Shown: positions 11,012-21,877 of the stretch, piece by piece | Layout of the letters: every line of letters starts with the position of its first letter | Numbering within the stretch: the first letter of the stretch is position 1 | Origin: Eurosta solidaginis | Lineage: Eukaryota > Arthropoda > Insecta > Diptera > Tephritidae | NCBI RefSeq assembly: GCF_040869045.1 | Contig: NC_090319.1 | Span: 266,616,897 to 266,680,896 of the forward strand | Direction of reading: 5' to 3' | Length of the DNA stretch: 64,000 bases | Made by a program: the position numbers and the translations under genes | Notes under the pieces: generated by a model | Told to the model about the DNA's origin: nothing | The model's database searches: none | Seen by the model: only the letters and a program-made list of their open reading frames with translations

Positions 11012-11986
11012 TTTTTTTTTAATTTTACTTAAAAAAAATTTTTTTTAAGTGCGCGTGTTCTTCATCCGATTTTGCTAATTTTTATTTAGCACTTATTTAG
11101 GATTATATCATTCGGTAGGATATTTATGTTTTAATTAAATTATTTTGTGTAGCTACTTGTTGTATGAAACACTTTATAATTTCAAATCTATTTCATTGAA
11201 AATTATCAAGTGTGCTTTTGAAATGCAAAGAATATTTTTTCATTTTGTAACGAGGAATTCAAGCGAGACATATACGGTCACGCATGCAAAAAGAATTAAA
11301 ATAATTTTTGGTGAAATAATTCATTTCTTTAAAAAATATTATTTTAAAAAAATAACTATAAAATATAAATTTCTTAACTAATTCAATTTAAAAAAAAATG
11401 TATGTAAAATAAAGAAGGGAAAAAACAAAACTTTAAATTACATTCTATTTTTAATTAACAAATCCTACGTAACGTTCCTGCTAAATTTCATCATGATATC
11501 TTCAACGACTGCCAAATTACTGCTTGCAAAACTTTGACATTACCTTCTTTTAAAAGTGGGCGGTGCCATGCACATTGTCCAAAATTTTACTAATTTTCTA
11601 TTCTACGTCATAAGGTCAAACCACGTACCAAGCTTCATCGCTTTATCCGTCTTTGGTAATGAATTATCGCACTTTTTCGGTTTTTCGAAATTTTCTATAT
11701 CGAAAAAGTGGGCGTGGTTATAGTCCGATTTCGTTCATTTTGAATAGCGATCTGAGATGAGTGCCCAGGACCTTTCATACCAAATTTCATTAAGATACCT
11801 CGAAATTTACTAAAGTTATCGTGTTTACGGACGGACGGACGGACATGGCTAAATAAATTTATTTTTTCGCCCAGATCAGTTTGATATATAGAAGTCTATA
11901 TCTATCTCGATTAGTTTATGCCGTTACGGATTACCGTTATGCGAACAAAGCTAATATACTCTGTGAGCTCTGCACAGCTGAGTATA
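11012..11986 (-). mobile_element. THR subfamily A, right part of the split outer copy
   Basis: Reverse complement of the first roughly 600 bp of THR-A, at 11460-11986. It ends at its 5' hairpin: TATACT at 11955 and AGTATA ending at 11986 form the outer stem on the minus strand. The stretch next to the insertion, 11020-11100, matches the TTAAGTAAAATT and AAAATCGG block. About 350 bp (11105-11455) of AT-rich sequence in the middle does not match the other copies and may be another insertion. Confidence 0.75.
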
Positions 11987-11989
11987 AAA

Positions 11990-12565
11990 ATTGTAAGTGG
12001 CTCCAAAATAGGGTAAAAAAAGCAATTGGTTTTAGAAAAGAAACGTGTTCCACAAAGCAAATAGTTCACGAAAATTTATACAATCCAGAAAAGTTACAAC
12101 TGTCAAAAAAAATAGCCGGTTTCAAAAAAGTAATTGGTTTCAATAAATAAACGGCTCGGATAAAGTAACCGGGAAGATAATAAAGGATAGGTTCCAGAAA
12201 AGTTTAAGAAAAAAGTAACCAGTTCCAAACAAATAGCTGATTTCAAAAATGTAACGGGTTTCCAAAAATAGCTGGTTTTATAAAAAAGCGAGCTCAAAAA
12301 GGTAAAAACAGAGTCGGTTTCGCTAACGGGTTCCAAAAAAGCTACTGGTTCCATACAAATAAAGGGCTGCACAAAAGTTACATATTTTGGAAAGATACCC
12401 AGTTTCAAAGAAGAAATACCCGGTTAAAAAAAGATTTGCCGATTTAAAAAAATTTATCGGTTTCAAAAAGAAACGGTTTGGAAACATTTTCCGCTTCCAA
12501 GAAATAACGCGATCCAAAAAAGTATCCAATTCTGATCAAGCAAATGGTTCCAAATAGAAAACGGT
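11990..12565. repeat. Degenerate tandem repeat, GGTTTCAAAAAAGTAACC type
   Basis: A series of 18-20 bp units such as CCGGTTTCAAAAAAGTAATT, AACCAGTTCCAAACAAATAG and CTGGTTCCATACAAATAAAG fills the space between the THR copy and the LOA relic. Strong divergence, no coding sense. The open frames across it contain repeated Phe/Lys runs produced by the unit. Confidence 0.7.
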
Positions 12566-13480
12566 TCATAATGAAAAATCCTATCAAACTCTGGACCTAT
12601 TCTATAAAAAACTCCATCCTCTTGGCTAGTACTAGAAGTTTTCTAGGACCTATACCACTTGCTACCTTTAGATCTAACAGCTTTAACACTCCTAATAGCT
12701 GGAGTCTTAGCCTGGCAAGCGCAGGGCACGAGCACAAGACGTGTTCGATCAACCCGCACTTTCTACATCTGCTATCACTGGCCATCCCTAATTTAAAGTG
12801 ACGCCATTAGGCAGTGTTCAGTCAGAATATCCGTCATGAGTCCACATTCCTTCTTTTTAATGATAGAAGCAAATTTGTTAGTCTGAGGTTGTAGGACCTA
12901 CACATAATCTTCGATACTTTGCAGCCCGCGCTTGGTCGATCAAATGCACCTCTCGCCTTCTCTTAATTTCGCCCAATCTGCGTCTACGGTGCAAGTTTCA
13001 AGGGATGCGACTTTTTTAGCTAATTCATCCGCTTCTTCATTCCCATATATTCCCATTATCCCTGGGATATAGATGTATGTTTTCCCTGTCCCCATTATTT
13101 CTAGGGATTGTTTGTACCCTGACACACTTTTATATGCTGTTCTATGCAAGATTATTGCATGAATTGCTGCTTGGCTGTCAAAAAAAAGTTGCAATTTAAG
13201 CTATTCTTTTCCAGTGTTACTACTGCTTTGGTTACGCCAACCATCCACCTCTATTGTGGCTTTAAAATCCACCTCAAAGCGCAGATAGGGAATCAGGTAG
13301 TCCGTTCGTGCTGTACTTGATGACGCTATACTACTATAGCCATTTGGCCTACGCTGAAGCTGCCCCGAGGTATGTTTTTTGCTATCAGGTCTACACGTAG
13401 AATTTACAGAATGGTATACAGTGCAGCCATCGGGGTTGATTTCAGGGCTCGCGTATGCTAAGCATTGATAGCCTGATTTC
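12560..13480 (-). mobile_element. LOA-type retrotransposon, 3' part, antisense relic
   Basis: Minus-strand remnant of the same family as the element at 20190-25149. From right to left it has the thumb/connection segment (13494-13201, with TARTDYLIPYLRF), an RNase H segment (13194-12940) and the C-terminal zinc-knuckle-like segment (12785-12597, CRKCG...HVLCSCPAL). The RNase H segment shows LFFDSQAAIHAI and GIYGNEEADELAKK, two catalytic-Asp regions. The 3' UTR match reaches about 12560. Frames are broken between segments and the start of RNase H is deleted. Confidence 0.8.
12940..13194 (-). pseudogene. RNase H fragment of LOA-type ORF2
   Basis: An 84-codon frame with DSQAAIHAI (residues 7-15) and YGNEEADELAKK (about residues 50-61). 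These match the second and fourth acidic catalytic positions of retroelement RNase H1 domains. The N-terminal part with the first Asp (IYTDGS-like) is missing, so the domain cannot be active. The homologous position in the 20-25 kb copy lost even more of the domain. Confidence 0.7.
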
Positions 13481-13648
13481 GAAAAATAATACATTTTAGT
13501 GCTATGCCTGCAGAAGTGCTCTTTGAATCAGAGGGAGTGCGGCCAAGCTTCCAAGAAATCTAGGTGGTGCACTACACTCTTAAATCTCCAAACTGTTCAT
13601 AGTTCAAAGTATTTAGGATCAATGTGAATCCCTAGCTAGATTTTATAT
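13481..13648. other. Short unassigned spacer
   Basis: Nothing recognised between the LOA relic and the solo LTR. Confidence 0.3.
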
Positions 13649-14228
13649 CATAACGAATTTTGGGAAATTCCTGATAATTCTTCTAACGTTCGAATCGCCG
13701 AACTGTCGAATAAATAACTCAAATATTCAGTATAGCTTAGTGTGCTTTATTTATACTACTTTTGGAATAGTACTTCACAATACTCGCATACTTCGCTAAA
13801 GCTAGTTAAAATCAAACTGATTCCTCATTCCTCAGCTTGTGCTGCTTTTATAGTCTCTGTTTTCCTCGTTTGCATATTTCTCTTAAGATCTAGACTTTTC
13901 ACGAACATTCCTTTTGGAACAGTTGTATCTCATACTTGGTTATTTAGCTATATGCATGTGTATGTGTGAGTAACAACTTCTGCTCTTAGCTGATGGTAAC
14001 GTGATGTGTTATTGTTTCTCTTTCTTATTCACTCTTATCTGCTGACTACATATGTGTATCTGCAATAATCTCTCTACGTCAAGCTGCTGGTTATGTGTAT
14101 AGAACATTCGTCGTTGCCTTCTACATAAGTGTGGCTGCTTGCTTTAATGTGTACATGGACATAAGTGTGGCTGCTTGCTTTTAATTACTAACAGCATAGT
14201 GATTTTAGAAATGCTAATATTCGCCAAA
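13649..14228 (-). mobile_element. Solo LTR, divergent subfamily, 580 bp, ATAT target duplication
   Basis: Reading on the minus strand it starts TTTGGCGAATATTAG and ends AAAATTCGTTATG. It is directly flanked by ATAT on both sides (13645-13648 and 14229-14232). Internal marks of an LTR are a TATA-like GACTATAAAAGC and a poly(A) signal in TATAAATAAAGC, followed by GAGTTATTTATTCGACAG, which is shared with the LTRs at 48985, 54931 and 56308. A 36-bp segment containing ACATAAGTGTGGCTGCTTGC is tandemly duplicated (about 14122-14186). The terminal TG and CA are mutated. No internal retroviral-like coding region is nearby. Confidence 0.8.
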
Positions 14229-15300
14229 ATATAACAAATTACCACGTCTTGATCCCTAAAGAGCCACTTGAGCTGCTGCTTGCCAAATCGGACTTAGGGC
14301 CTCTTTGAAATTCAAGTTTGCTGGTCAGATAATTGCACTTTCTGTGTCAGCTATCAATATATTTGTTAAAAACTAAGTTCAACTTTTCCTCAGCAACGGC
14401 AGAGTTAAGAGTTGATAACAGTTTCGTAATAATATTCTAAAGATTATTAAAGTGATTTGTCAGTTTGAGTGAACTTTCTTTCTTCACTTCCTGTCTGAGG
14501 CGGAACAGCACCTATTACACTAAAATTTAATGCCTCAGTAAAAAAACATAGACGAGCTGTCGGCCATTTACTTTCGTAGGTAAATAAATATTACGTACTC
14601 TTGATGTATTGCCTTCACTGCTGAACGAGAATTATATTCTAACTACCATACATACTTATATGTTTCTATTTAAATATTACATATGTACATCTGTAAAAAA
14701 TTCTCTGCTATTCCAGAAAACTTGCCAAATTTCTTTCTTTCAAACAGCTTGCATTTACCGCCATTGAAAAGAAGATAATAACTTCATTTGAGTAGCGTTA
14801 AATAGGAAATGGGGCGTTACGACGCGTCAAACACCCCGCGCCACAGTCATTCATTGCACATGTCCGTTTGTGACTTTGCTAAAGATTTGCTGCAATCATG
14901 CTGCCTTCACTGTTACTGTTGTTATTGGCTCCTGCTGTTGCTGCAACAAGGATGAGTGGTACTTTGAACAAAAGCATTTGTAGTGTAACCAGTCGGTATT
15001 TTAAAGATGAAGAAAAAGTTGTAAAACGTGCTATTATGCAAGTACGTAATGTGGCAGCGCCAGTCAACGGAATCAATTAAATAACGTATGCAACAATGTG
15101 ACGGGGAGAATATGTTGCAGGAAGTTGAATGGGATTTGGTGTAAATGCTGAAATTAAGCTAAATATATTTTTTGATGTAGCTGATTTTCTACGTGCTTAA
15201 AGATTTGAGGAAAAATATTAAAATATACAAGAATCGTCATTAAAAGTCAATACCAGAAGACTTGACAGTTGTTGTCCTGCTGAAAAGTGACTTTCCTTTA
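14229..15300. other. Unassigned region
   Basis: No supported gene or repeat. Short opposed frames at 14879-15080 (Leu/Ala-rich against Asn/Ser-rich) come from a CTG/GTT-rich patch and are not convincing. Confidence 0.35.
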
Positions 15301-15324
15301 TTTGAATAATTTTATATCGGTCCT

Positions 15325-15470
15325 TGTCTCTCTCTCTCTATCTTTCGTTCTCCCTCTCTCCTTCTGCCTCTTCTTCTTTATCTTACTATTTCCCTTTCTG
15401 TCTATCGCCGTTTTCTTCTTCTATATTTTGATTTTTCTCCTCTTTGTTCTTCCCGATCTACTTTTAATAC
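15325..15470. repeat. CT-rich low-complexity tract
   Basis: CTCTCTCT runs followed by TTCTTCTT-type sequence on the plus strand; compositional only. Confidence 0.7.
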
Positions 15471-15479
15471 ACAACCTGA

Positions 15480-16860
15480 GCCAAAACTAAAACAGAAATC
15501 GAAATTGCATCTGAAACGGAAACCGGTATCGAAATATCCACTGAAATTGCTACCGCAGCTGCAAGGAAAACCGAACTGGAAACATTAACTGAATCTGAAA
15601 CCGGAGGCGAAATCGAAGTTATATGTGTAGCTGAACATAAACCTAAAGCTGGAACCAAAACAAAATTCGGGCTGAGAACTGAAACCAGAATCGAATTATC
15701 AACTACAATCGAAACCGGAGGCTAAACTGAAACAGAAATTATATGCGGAACTGAAAATTTAACCGAAGCTGGAGCCAAAACAAAAATCGGGTTGAGAACT
15801 GAAACCAGAATCGAATTATCAACTGAAACTGAAAAAAAAATTCATTTCGTTACTGAAGCCGGAATCAATGTATAAACTGAAACTGAGCCGAAAACAAAAT
15901 TTGATTCGGAAAGGAAACTAAACAAAAACAGAAATCGGGTTTAAAACTGTTACTACAACGGAATCCGAAACCAAAACCAGATTCGGAGTCGGAACAGGAA
16001 ATTAAACTGACACCAGAGCCGAGACCAAAACAGAAATCGGGTTCGAAACTATAACTGGAACCAGATCAGAAACCAAAACCAAATTTGGTTTTGGAACTGG
16101 AAATTAAACTGACACCGGAGCCGAAGCAAAAACAGAAATCGGGTTTGGAACTTTAACTGAAACGGGAGAGGAAACCAAAACCAAATTCGGATTTGCCAGT
16201 TTAAATGAAACTGACAGCGGAGCCGAAGCCAAAACAGTAATCGGGTTCGGAACTTAATCTGAAACGGAATCGGAAACCAAAACCAAATTCGGATTTGGAA
16301 CTGGGAATTAAACCGACAGCGGAGCCGAAGCCAAAACAGAAATTGGGATTGGCACTGTTACTGAAATAATTTTGAAAACCAAAACCATATGCGGGCTCGG
16401 AACTTTAACTGAAACGGGATCAGAAACTAAAAACCTATTATAACCTCGAACTAAAGCCGAATCAAAACCGAAACCGAGACAAAAACTGGACTCGGAACAT
16501 CAGCTGATGCCGAAACCAATAAAGGATTTGGAACTAAATCCGAAACCTTAATGGAGGAATCAACTGAGACTGGAACTGAAACCAAAACGGGATGAAAAAC
16601 TCAACTGACTTTGAAACTGGAGGCGAAACCAAAACCGAATTCGGAAACCGATACCAAAATTGGACTAGGAACTGAAACTAAACGGGAACCGAAACCTCAA
16701 CGAATAGGGAATGAGCAGTCGAAGAATGAACTAAAACTGAAAAAGGATAGGCAACAGGAACCGGAATCGAAACAGGAAACGAAAACGAAACCGAGGTCGG
16801 ATTTGAAACTTGAACTGAAACCGGGCATGAAACAGGAAGAGAGACTGCGATAAAAACCGA
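15480..16860. repeat. Degenerate (GAAACC/GAAACT)n hexamer array with higher-order repeats
   Basis: About 1.4 kb of A/G/C-rich hexamers (GAAACC, GAAACT, AAAACC, GAATCG). The hexamer period keeps frames open for stretches and gives Glu/Thr/Lys peptides, for example 16611-16853, which I regard as non-genic. Higher-order structure is visible. GACASCGGAGCCGAA-like marks recur at 16009, 16111, 16213 and 16315, exactly 102 bp apart (17 hexamers). GAAACCGGAGGC recurs at 15597 and 15711, 114 bp apart (19 hexamers). Confidence 0.9.
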
Positions 16861-18334
16861 AAAATTGTGTTTAGTTTTTGGTCATTTAATATAAAGACAG
16901 TCTAAAAAATATTTTGTATCATCATTTTATTTTCTGGTATAGCAAACACGTTTTGTTCGCATTGCCTGCTATTTGTTGCACTAATATTTCAAGTTGCAGT
17001 ATTCTTCTTTTTTATAAATTTTATTTAGACTAGACTTTGTTTTTTTATGTTATTTATTAATTTTTTTCCCAAATTCTTAAACTTGTGTAACAAATTCGTG
17101 CAGTTGCTCCTGTGGCATGCAACACTGTTATCTGCAGCGTTCTGCTCTGCCTATGTAGCTGTGTGTGTGTGTTGCACGTGAATTATGCGACGGTTGCTAA
17201 ACGTCAGTATTTAAAACGTTGAATTATTGATAAGCTAATTTGCCATGTCTGACCCAAATAATGTATTAGCTGAGATTCAAGTTGCTAGGTTAGCAGATGC
17301 TCAAAAGAATGCTGCGCGCTCCAAACACGCCTGCGCGCTGTCTTAGGTTTGCCATGAAAACTTAATATTCATGCAACAACCATAAAACACGCTAAGAATC
17401 ACAAAGAGATAAAGCAAGAATAAATATGCAGTCGTATGTATGTTTGTATAGCCGAATGTCGAGCAAAATGCAGTACAGCTAAAGAATGATCCGCTTAAAA
17501 AAAAGCTGAAAAAGTGCTCGAAATTTGCTTCAAGCAAAATGTCAGTTAGATTGCCGGTTGCGCACGCGCGGCGTTGCTACACTTTAAACGCGTTTGTGAC
17601 GCTAATGCTAATGCTGCTGCCAGTGCTGCTGACAACCGCAAATGCAGCAACATCTACGTAAGAATTGCAACTTTAGCAGCAGGAATATTTGCTTATCTTG
17701 CCTTAACAATTTTTGGTTGCTCACAATGAAGGCAACTCGACTGCGCATGCGCACTGATCTCAAATCTTTATGTTTTTATTTATGACCAACCAAAAATGTT
17801 CTGCACTGCAATGCAGTGGCGTATGGCTGTATGTATCGTATGGCATCCGCTGAGTAGGCGTTGAATGGAAAATTTGCACGCGCGCTCATTGCCGTTAGGG
17901 CAAAGCAGCGAATTACCACAGCCTTCCCTCTACCACTAAAACAACACCATACAGTTAGTTGTAGGTGGCATGTAATGTTGTTGCATCATATGCCACACTA
18001 TGAAGTGTTAAACTGTTTAAATAACAATTTGTTGTGTTGAAAAATTGAAACGGCTTGTTGAACTTGACATCTGAGTGTCAAAATGATGATTGGAGTCGCA
18101 GTTCACAAGCGATTATGATGTAGAGTGATGTCACAGACACACTGACTTATAATATCTTTGAACCGTTAGACTAAGTGGGCGTTGGGTATGGGTATGAGTG
18201 TGTGTGTGTAAATTAGTAAGTGCCGTTATCTTGCTTATTAAAAATTTAAAAATCTACTAGACACATTGAGACGTGAGAATTTTTCGTTGTTATGTAATTG
18301 TGAAAGGAATTAAAAAAGCGTATTATCTGTTTAA
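16861..18334. other. Unassigned region
   Basis: No recognised gene. A frame beginning at 17245 reads MSDPNNVLAEIQVARL for about 30 codons and is then lost. It could be the start of a gag-like frame but cannot be supported. A short (GT)n lies near 17160. Confidence 0.35.
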
Positions 18335-18515
18335 TTGCAGCCGAAGTAGGAACAATAACAGTAACAGTAGAGGTTGGAGTAACAATAACAGTAACAGCAA
18401 TAGTAACATTAAGAGTAACAGTAACGGTAACAGTAACAGTAACAGTAACAGTAACAGTAACAATAAAAGTAAAGATAACAGTTAAAGTAACAGTAAAGTT
18501 AAAGTAACAGTTTCG
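18335..18515. repeat. (AGTAAC)n microsatellite
   Basis: About 30 hexamers of AACAGT/AGTAAC with point variants, purest at 18410-18470. Opposed frames read Ser-Asn repeats on one strand and Val-Thr on the other, which is a repeat artefact. Confidence 0.95.
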
Positions 18516-20045
18516 CATATGCGAAATTGACTCCGTACAAATAAAAGTAATGTTAAACCTGAACGGTAACCGTGTGGGCGAAATTGTCTGCGGGGCTGTA
18601 TAATACCGTTATAACCGTAACCATAAACACAATTATAGATTTAGCCGTATCTCGTATGCCACACATGTAAGAGTAATAGAAACCGTACTATTAGCAATAA
18701 ATAAAGCCTTAAGGACAACCACTACATGCCCTAACCGTAAGGGTAACTGTTACCATAACCAATATACTAAAAAAAATTAACTTGCTCGTCCAGTGTTGCC
18801 TTCACTCGCTAGTGTATACACTTTGGAAGGTTTAAGCAGAACCATTCCTTAAGAGCAGGTCCACCAACTAAAGTGCAGGTTGTATGGCCATGGTAGGAGC
18901 GTCAACTAAGATTCGACAAACAAACTTCTTATTCATATGCCTTCAATTAATTTCTTAGCTCAAAAAAGAATTGCGGAGAGAAGGTGCAAGGGTGTAGAAA
19001 TGGCAAATGATATTATACAGGTGGGTACCGATGGTTTCAAAGTGATTGAAGGAGTGGGATTTGATGAACACTTTGCTGATGCGACAACAAGAGGATTTGA
19101 GAAGCTGCCAGATCACTGAATGGGAGTTGTGTTGTTAATTTGAACAGTTATAAATAAATAGGAAGCCTTTTGTTGACGTATATACTAAAACTTTGTGTGA
19201 AAATCAAAGACACGTGAAAACGTACCTACCTTACAGGATTCTTTGTTGTTCTTTGATGCAATCGTTACAAATGGCAAATGACGTCCCGCCAACAGAGTGG
19301 TACTCAACGATTGATAAGTATGCTGATATGCACAACAAGAATTGCTTAGATAGGCTCTCCAACCTCATATTAAAAGGAAAGAAAAAATGTATATTTAACA
19401 TAGTGCTTGCCGAAAGTAAGAGCCTCCTAAAGCACTTTTATCGATGCTTTTGTTAAAATTAAAACACAATGTCAACTGTGCGCATTTGCACAGAATTGCT
19501 GTCTCACAATGAGAATATTGAAATAATTACTAACAATATTTTAGGTGTCTTTATTTTATATATGTGGATAGTTGACAAAAAATTTCATTGAATTAAAATT
19601 GAAACTGATCCTGAGAGCAAACCCAAAATTATCCCGAAACGGTTTCTCAATGATCTGGATACCAATTCGAAAACGATCGCAAAATGGCCTCAAATGATCT
19701 CACTAACAATTCTAAAAACTTCAAAGTGGTTTCGATAACATTTGCCAATTGATCGCAATATGGGTCTTCTTATTCATAATGATTAAGAAATGATCAAAAA
19801 ATGGTCTTTTGATGATCTCAATACTATTTCGGAAATGGTCGCGAAATTTTCTAAAAACATTTAAGAAATATCTTCAAATCCCGCCAAAACTACCTTGAAA
19901 ACAGTACCAAAATAAACTTTAAATAATCGAGGAATGATACAAAAAAAAAAAAAAACCGTAATAAATTGATCTTAAAATACTGTCCAAATGAACAGAGATG
20001 TTTCTTACATAGTTCGGAAGAGTCCGTGCCATCATGCTTTCGAAA
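18516..20045. other. Unassigned region with a weak TCCCGAAA-type patch
   Basis: No supported gene. Small frames at 18937-19119 and 19193-19456 have ordinary-looking composition but no recognisable family. From about 19600 to 19960, degenerate GATCNCGAAA/CCCGAAAC units resemble those at 4640-4925 and 53280-53720. Confidence 0.4.
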
Positions 20046-20189
20046 TTACTTACTTACCTAATTGGCGCTTGACCTTTTTAAGGGTTAAATGGCCGTCCAA
20101 AAAGGCATGCAGGTCGCTTCTTCGATAGGCTAACTGACGCCAATTGGACACACCAAGGGAATTTAAATCGTTTTTCACCTGGCCATCCC
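20046..20189 (-). mobile_element. RTE-type retrotransposon 3' end, left part, antisense
   Basis: Carries TAATTGGCGCTTGACC, GGCCGTCCAA and GACGCCAATTGGACACACC, the 3'-end signature also seen at 5014, 35400 and 63720. It is interrupted at 20189 by the LOA-type element and continues at 25150-25505. The 15 bp at 20175-20189 are repeated at 25150-25164. Confidence 0.8.
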
Positions 20190-20449
20190 TCACTACGGTA
20201 GGCACCTTGTCGTTGGTGTGAGGGCTGAGTCGAAATTCAGAGCGCCCGACTCTGAGGCGGAGCTGTTTAGGGCTGACATCTATGCCGTTTCGCCTCATAG
20301 GAGGGCGTCCGGATGTCGGTGACCAAGAACTGCCAACCCCCTAATCCAGGGTGTTATGCGGACCGTGCCTATTGGACGATTTGCAGCCAGGGGATAAATT
20401 CGGCTGTATTCGAACGGAGTCTTCCCGATACCGGGCCACCTCGGAGTAG

Positions 20450-21877
20450 AAGAGTGGAGAAGGGTACGGAGCAGAGGAAGTAAAAGAGCTCTCTCGTGCA
20501 GCACTAAGAATTGTACAACGCTTGGGAGCAGTGATCGACCCAACAGAAGTGGAGATCGAGCGCTCGGAATGGGCCCATGAGGCGGTAGAAATAGGTCGAA
20601 GGCAGTTCAAAAGATTTACTACGAGAAACTCTCGGTTTTGCAACCGGTACGAGGGGAAAGAAGCGTCGAATGGCAGAATGAAGAGGCATCGTTCGGCGGA
20701 AGGCGACAAGCCTGCTTTCAAGAGGCAGAAAGGACCCAGTCCTATAGCGGCGAGGCAGGGTACTCGCCTAGACAAGACAAGTAAGCCCAAAGCTGTAAGA
20801 CAGATGGGCACCAATAGCGAGGTAGCAACTACCTCGAAAGCTGCGAGTCAGAGGGAAGTTCCAACTACGGAAGTAGGAGATAATCCAAAGGGAGATAACG
20901 GAAAGACTCCGGCTTTCTCGGAGGTGCTAAAGGGAGTTAACGCTAAGACTTCGGCTTTCTCGGAGGTGCCAAAGGGAGATAACACTAAGACTCCGGCTTT
21001 TCCCGAGAAGATGAGTGATATGGCAAAACAGTCACTGACTGTGGTGCTGGTTGATCGTAGCAGTCCTCTCGGACAAAAGACTACTGAAAGGTGGAGATCT
21101 GTGGAAAAGGAGCTTATTAGCTTAATGCTTAAGATGATGTGGGAACAACCAAGTAAGCCACTTCCAACCTTTGATTCGGGGGGATGGTATAATGATGTGA
21201 AGATGATAGCGTGCGACAACATCGCGAGCTTGCGGTGCCTGGAGGAAGCTGTTCCAAACCTCCAAAGGCAAGGCACGACCGTGCGGTTTGAGGTGGTGGA
21301 TAAAGCGCAAATCCCCACGGTACCAAAAGTTAAGGTATGGATACCATGCGTGATGAAGTCGGAGGATAACCTGCGACTTCTGCAGAATCAGAATCCGAAC
21401 ATACCGACACAGGATTGGAAGTTACTTACTGTATCTCGGCCTACCGAGCAAGGTCACTTCTACATCTTCCAAATAAACAAGCAGGCGGAGGATATTTTGT
21501 ACACGCAGCTTGGCAAAATGCCCTTTGGCACAGGCAAAATTTACATGCGACTCAGGAAAAGAAGTTCCGAGGATAAAAATCCTAACACGCTAGAGATTGA
21601 CGAAGTGGAAAAGGACCTCAAAAGCCTAAGAGGAAAAAGACAGGTGGAGGTAGCCGACGTCACCACGAAGATGTTAGAAGAGGACCAACCGCCAAATGGT
21701 GCTGTGACTCGCACAGAGCTACATCCGGCACAACAGTTACGAGAGGCTGAAGGGGGCCTCGAATACTCTAAACCAAAAGGGCAAGGGGAGGACGACGACG
21801 TCACGACGAATGTGCTGGAGGGGGAAAAACAGCCCAATGGTGCTGCGAGTCCTACAGATAAACCTCCAACACAGTAA
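20450..21877 (+). CDS. LOA-type ORF1 protein (gag-like, DUF4780-type domain)
   Basis: The frame is open from a stop at 20447 to TAA at 21877 (475 codons). The first in-frame ATG is only at 20678 (399 aa), so the original start may be lost. The N-terminal 130 residues are basic (RMKRHRS, FKRQKG). A Thr/Lys-rich 14-residue repeat follows, three times at 20889-21014 (KGDNGKTPAFSEVL and variants). From about 21015 a folded domain begins with LTVVLVDRSSPLGQKTT and runs to about 21590; it resembles the DUF4780 domain found in LOA/Bilbo ORF1. Such proteins probably bind the element RNA. The tail is acidic and repeats DVTTxxLEExxPPNGA twice. It overlaps the ORF2 frame by about 68 bp. Confidence 0.7.
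   Translation, partial: KSGEGYGAEEVKELSRAALRIVQRLGAVIDPTEVEIERSEWAHEAVEIGRRQFKRFTTRNSRFCNRYEGKEASNGRMKRHRSAEGDKPAFKRQKGPSPIAARQGTRLDKTSKPKAVRQMGTNSEVATTSKAASQREVPTTEVGDNPKGDNGKTPAFSEVLKGVNAKTSAFSEVPKGDNTKTPAFPEKMSDMAKQSLTVVLVDRSSPLGQKTTERWRSVEKELISLMLKMMWEQPSKPLPTFDSGGWYNDVKMIACDNIASLRCLEEAVPNLQRQGTTVRFEVVDKAQIPTVPKVKVWIPCVMKSEDNLRLLQNQNPNIPTQDWKLLTVSRPTEQGHFYIFQINKQAEDILYTQLGKMPFGTGKIYMRLRKRSSEDKNPNTLEIDEVEKDLKSLRGKRQVEVADVTTKMLEEDQPPNGAVTRTELHPAQQLREAEGGLEYSKPKGQGEDDDVTTNVLEGEKQPNGAASPTDKPPTQ

Noticed and set aside
16611..16853. Glu/Lys/Thr-rich 80-codon frame
   Set aside because: Lies in the GAAACC hexamer array, which keeps a frame open by its period.
18246..18518. Val-Thr and Asn-Ser repeat proteins on opposite strands
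   Set aside because: Translation of the AGTAAC microsatellite.
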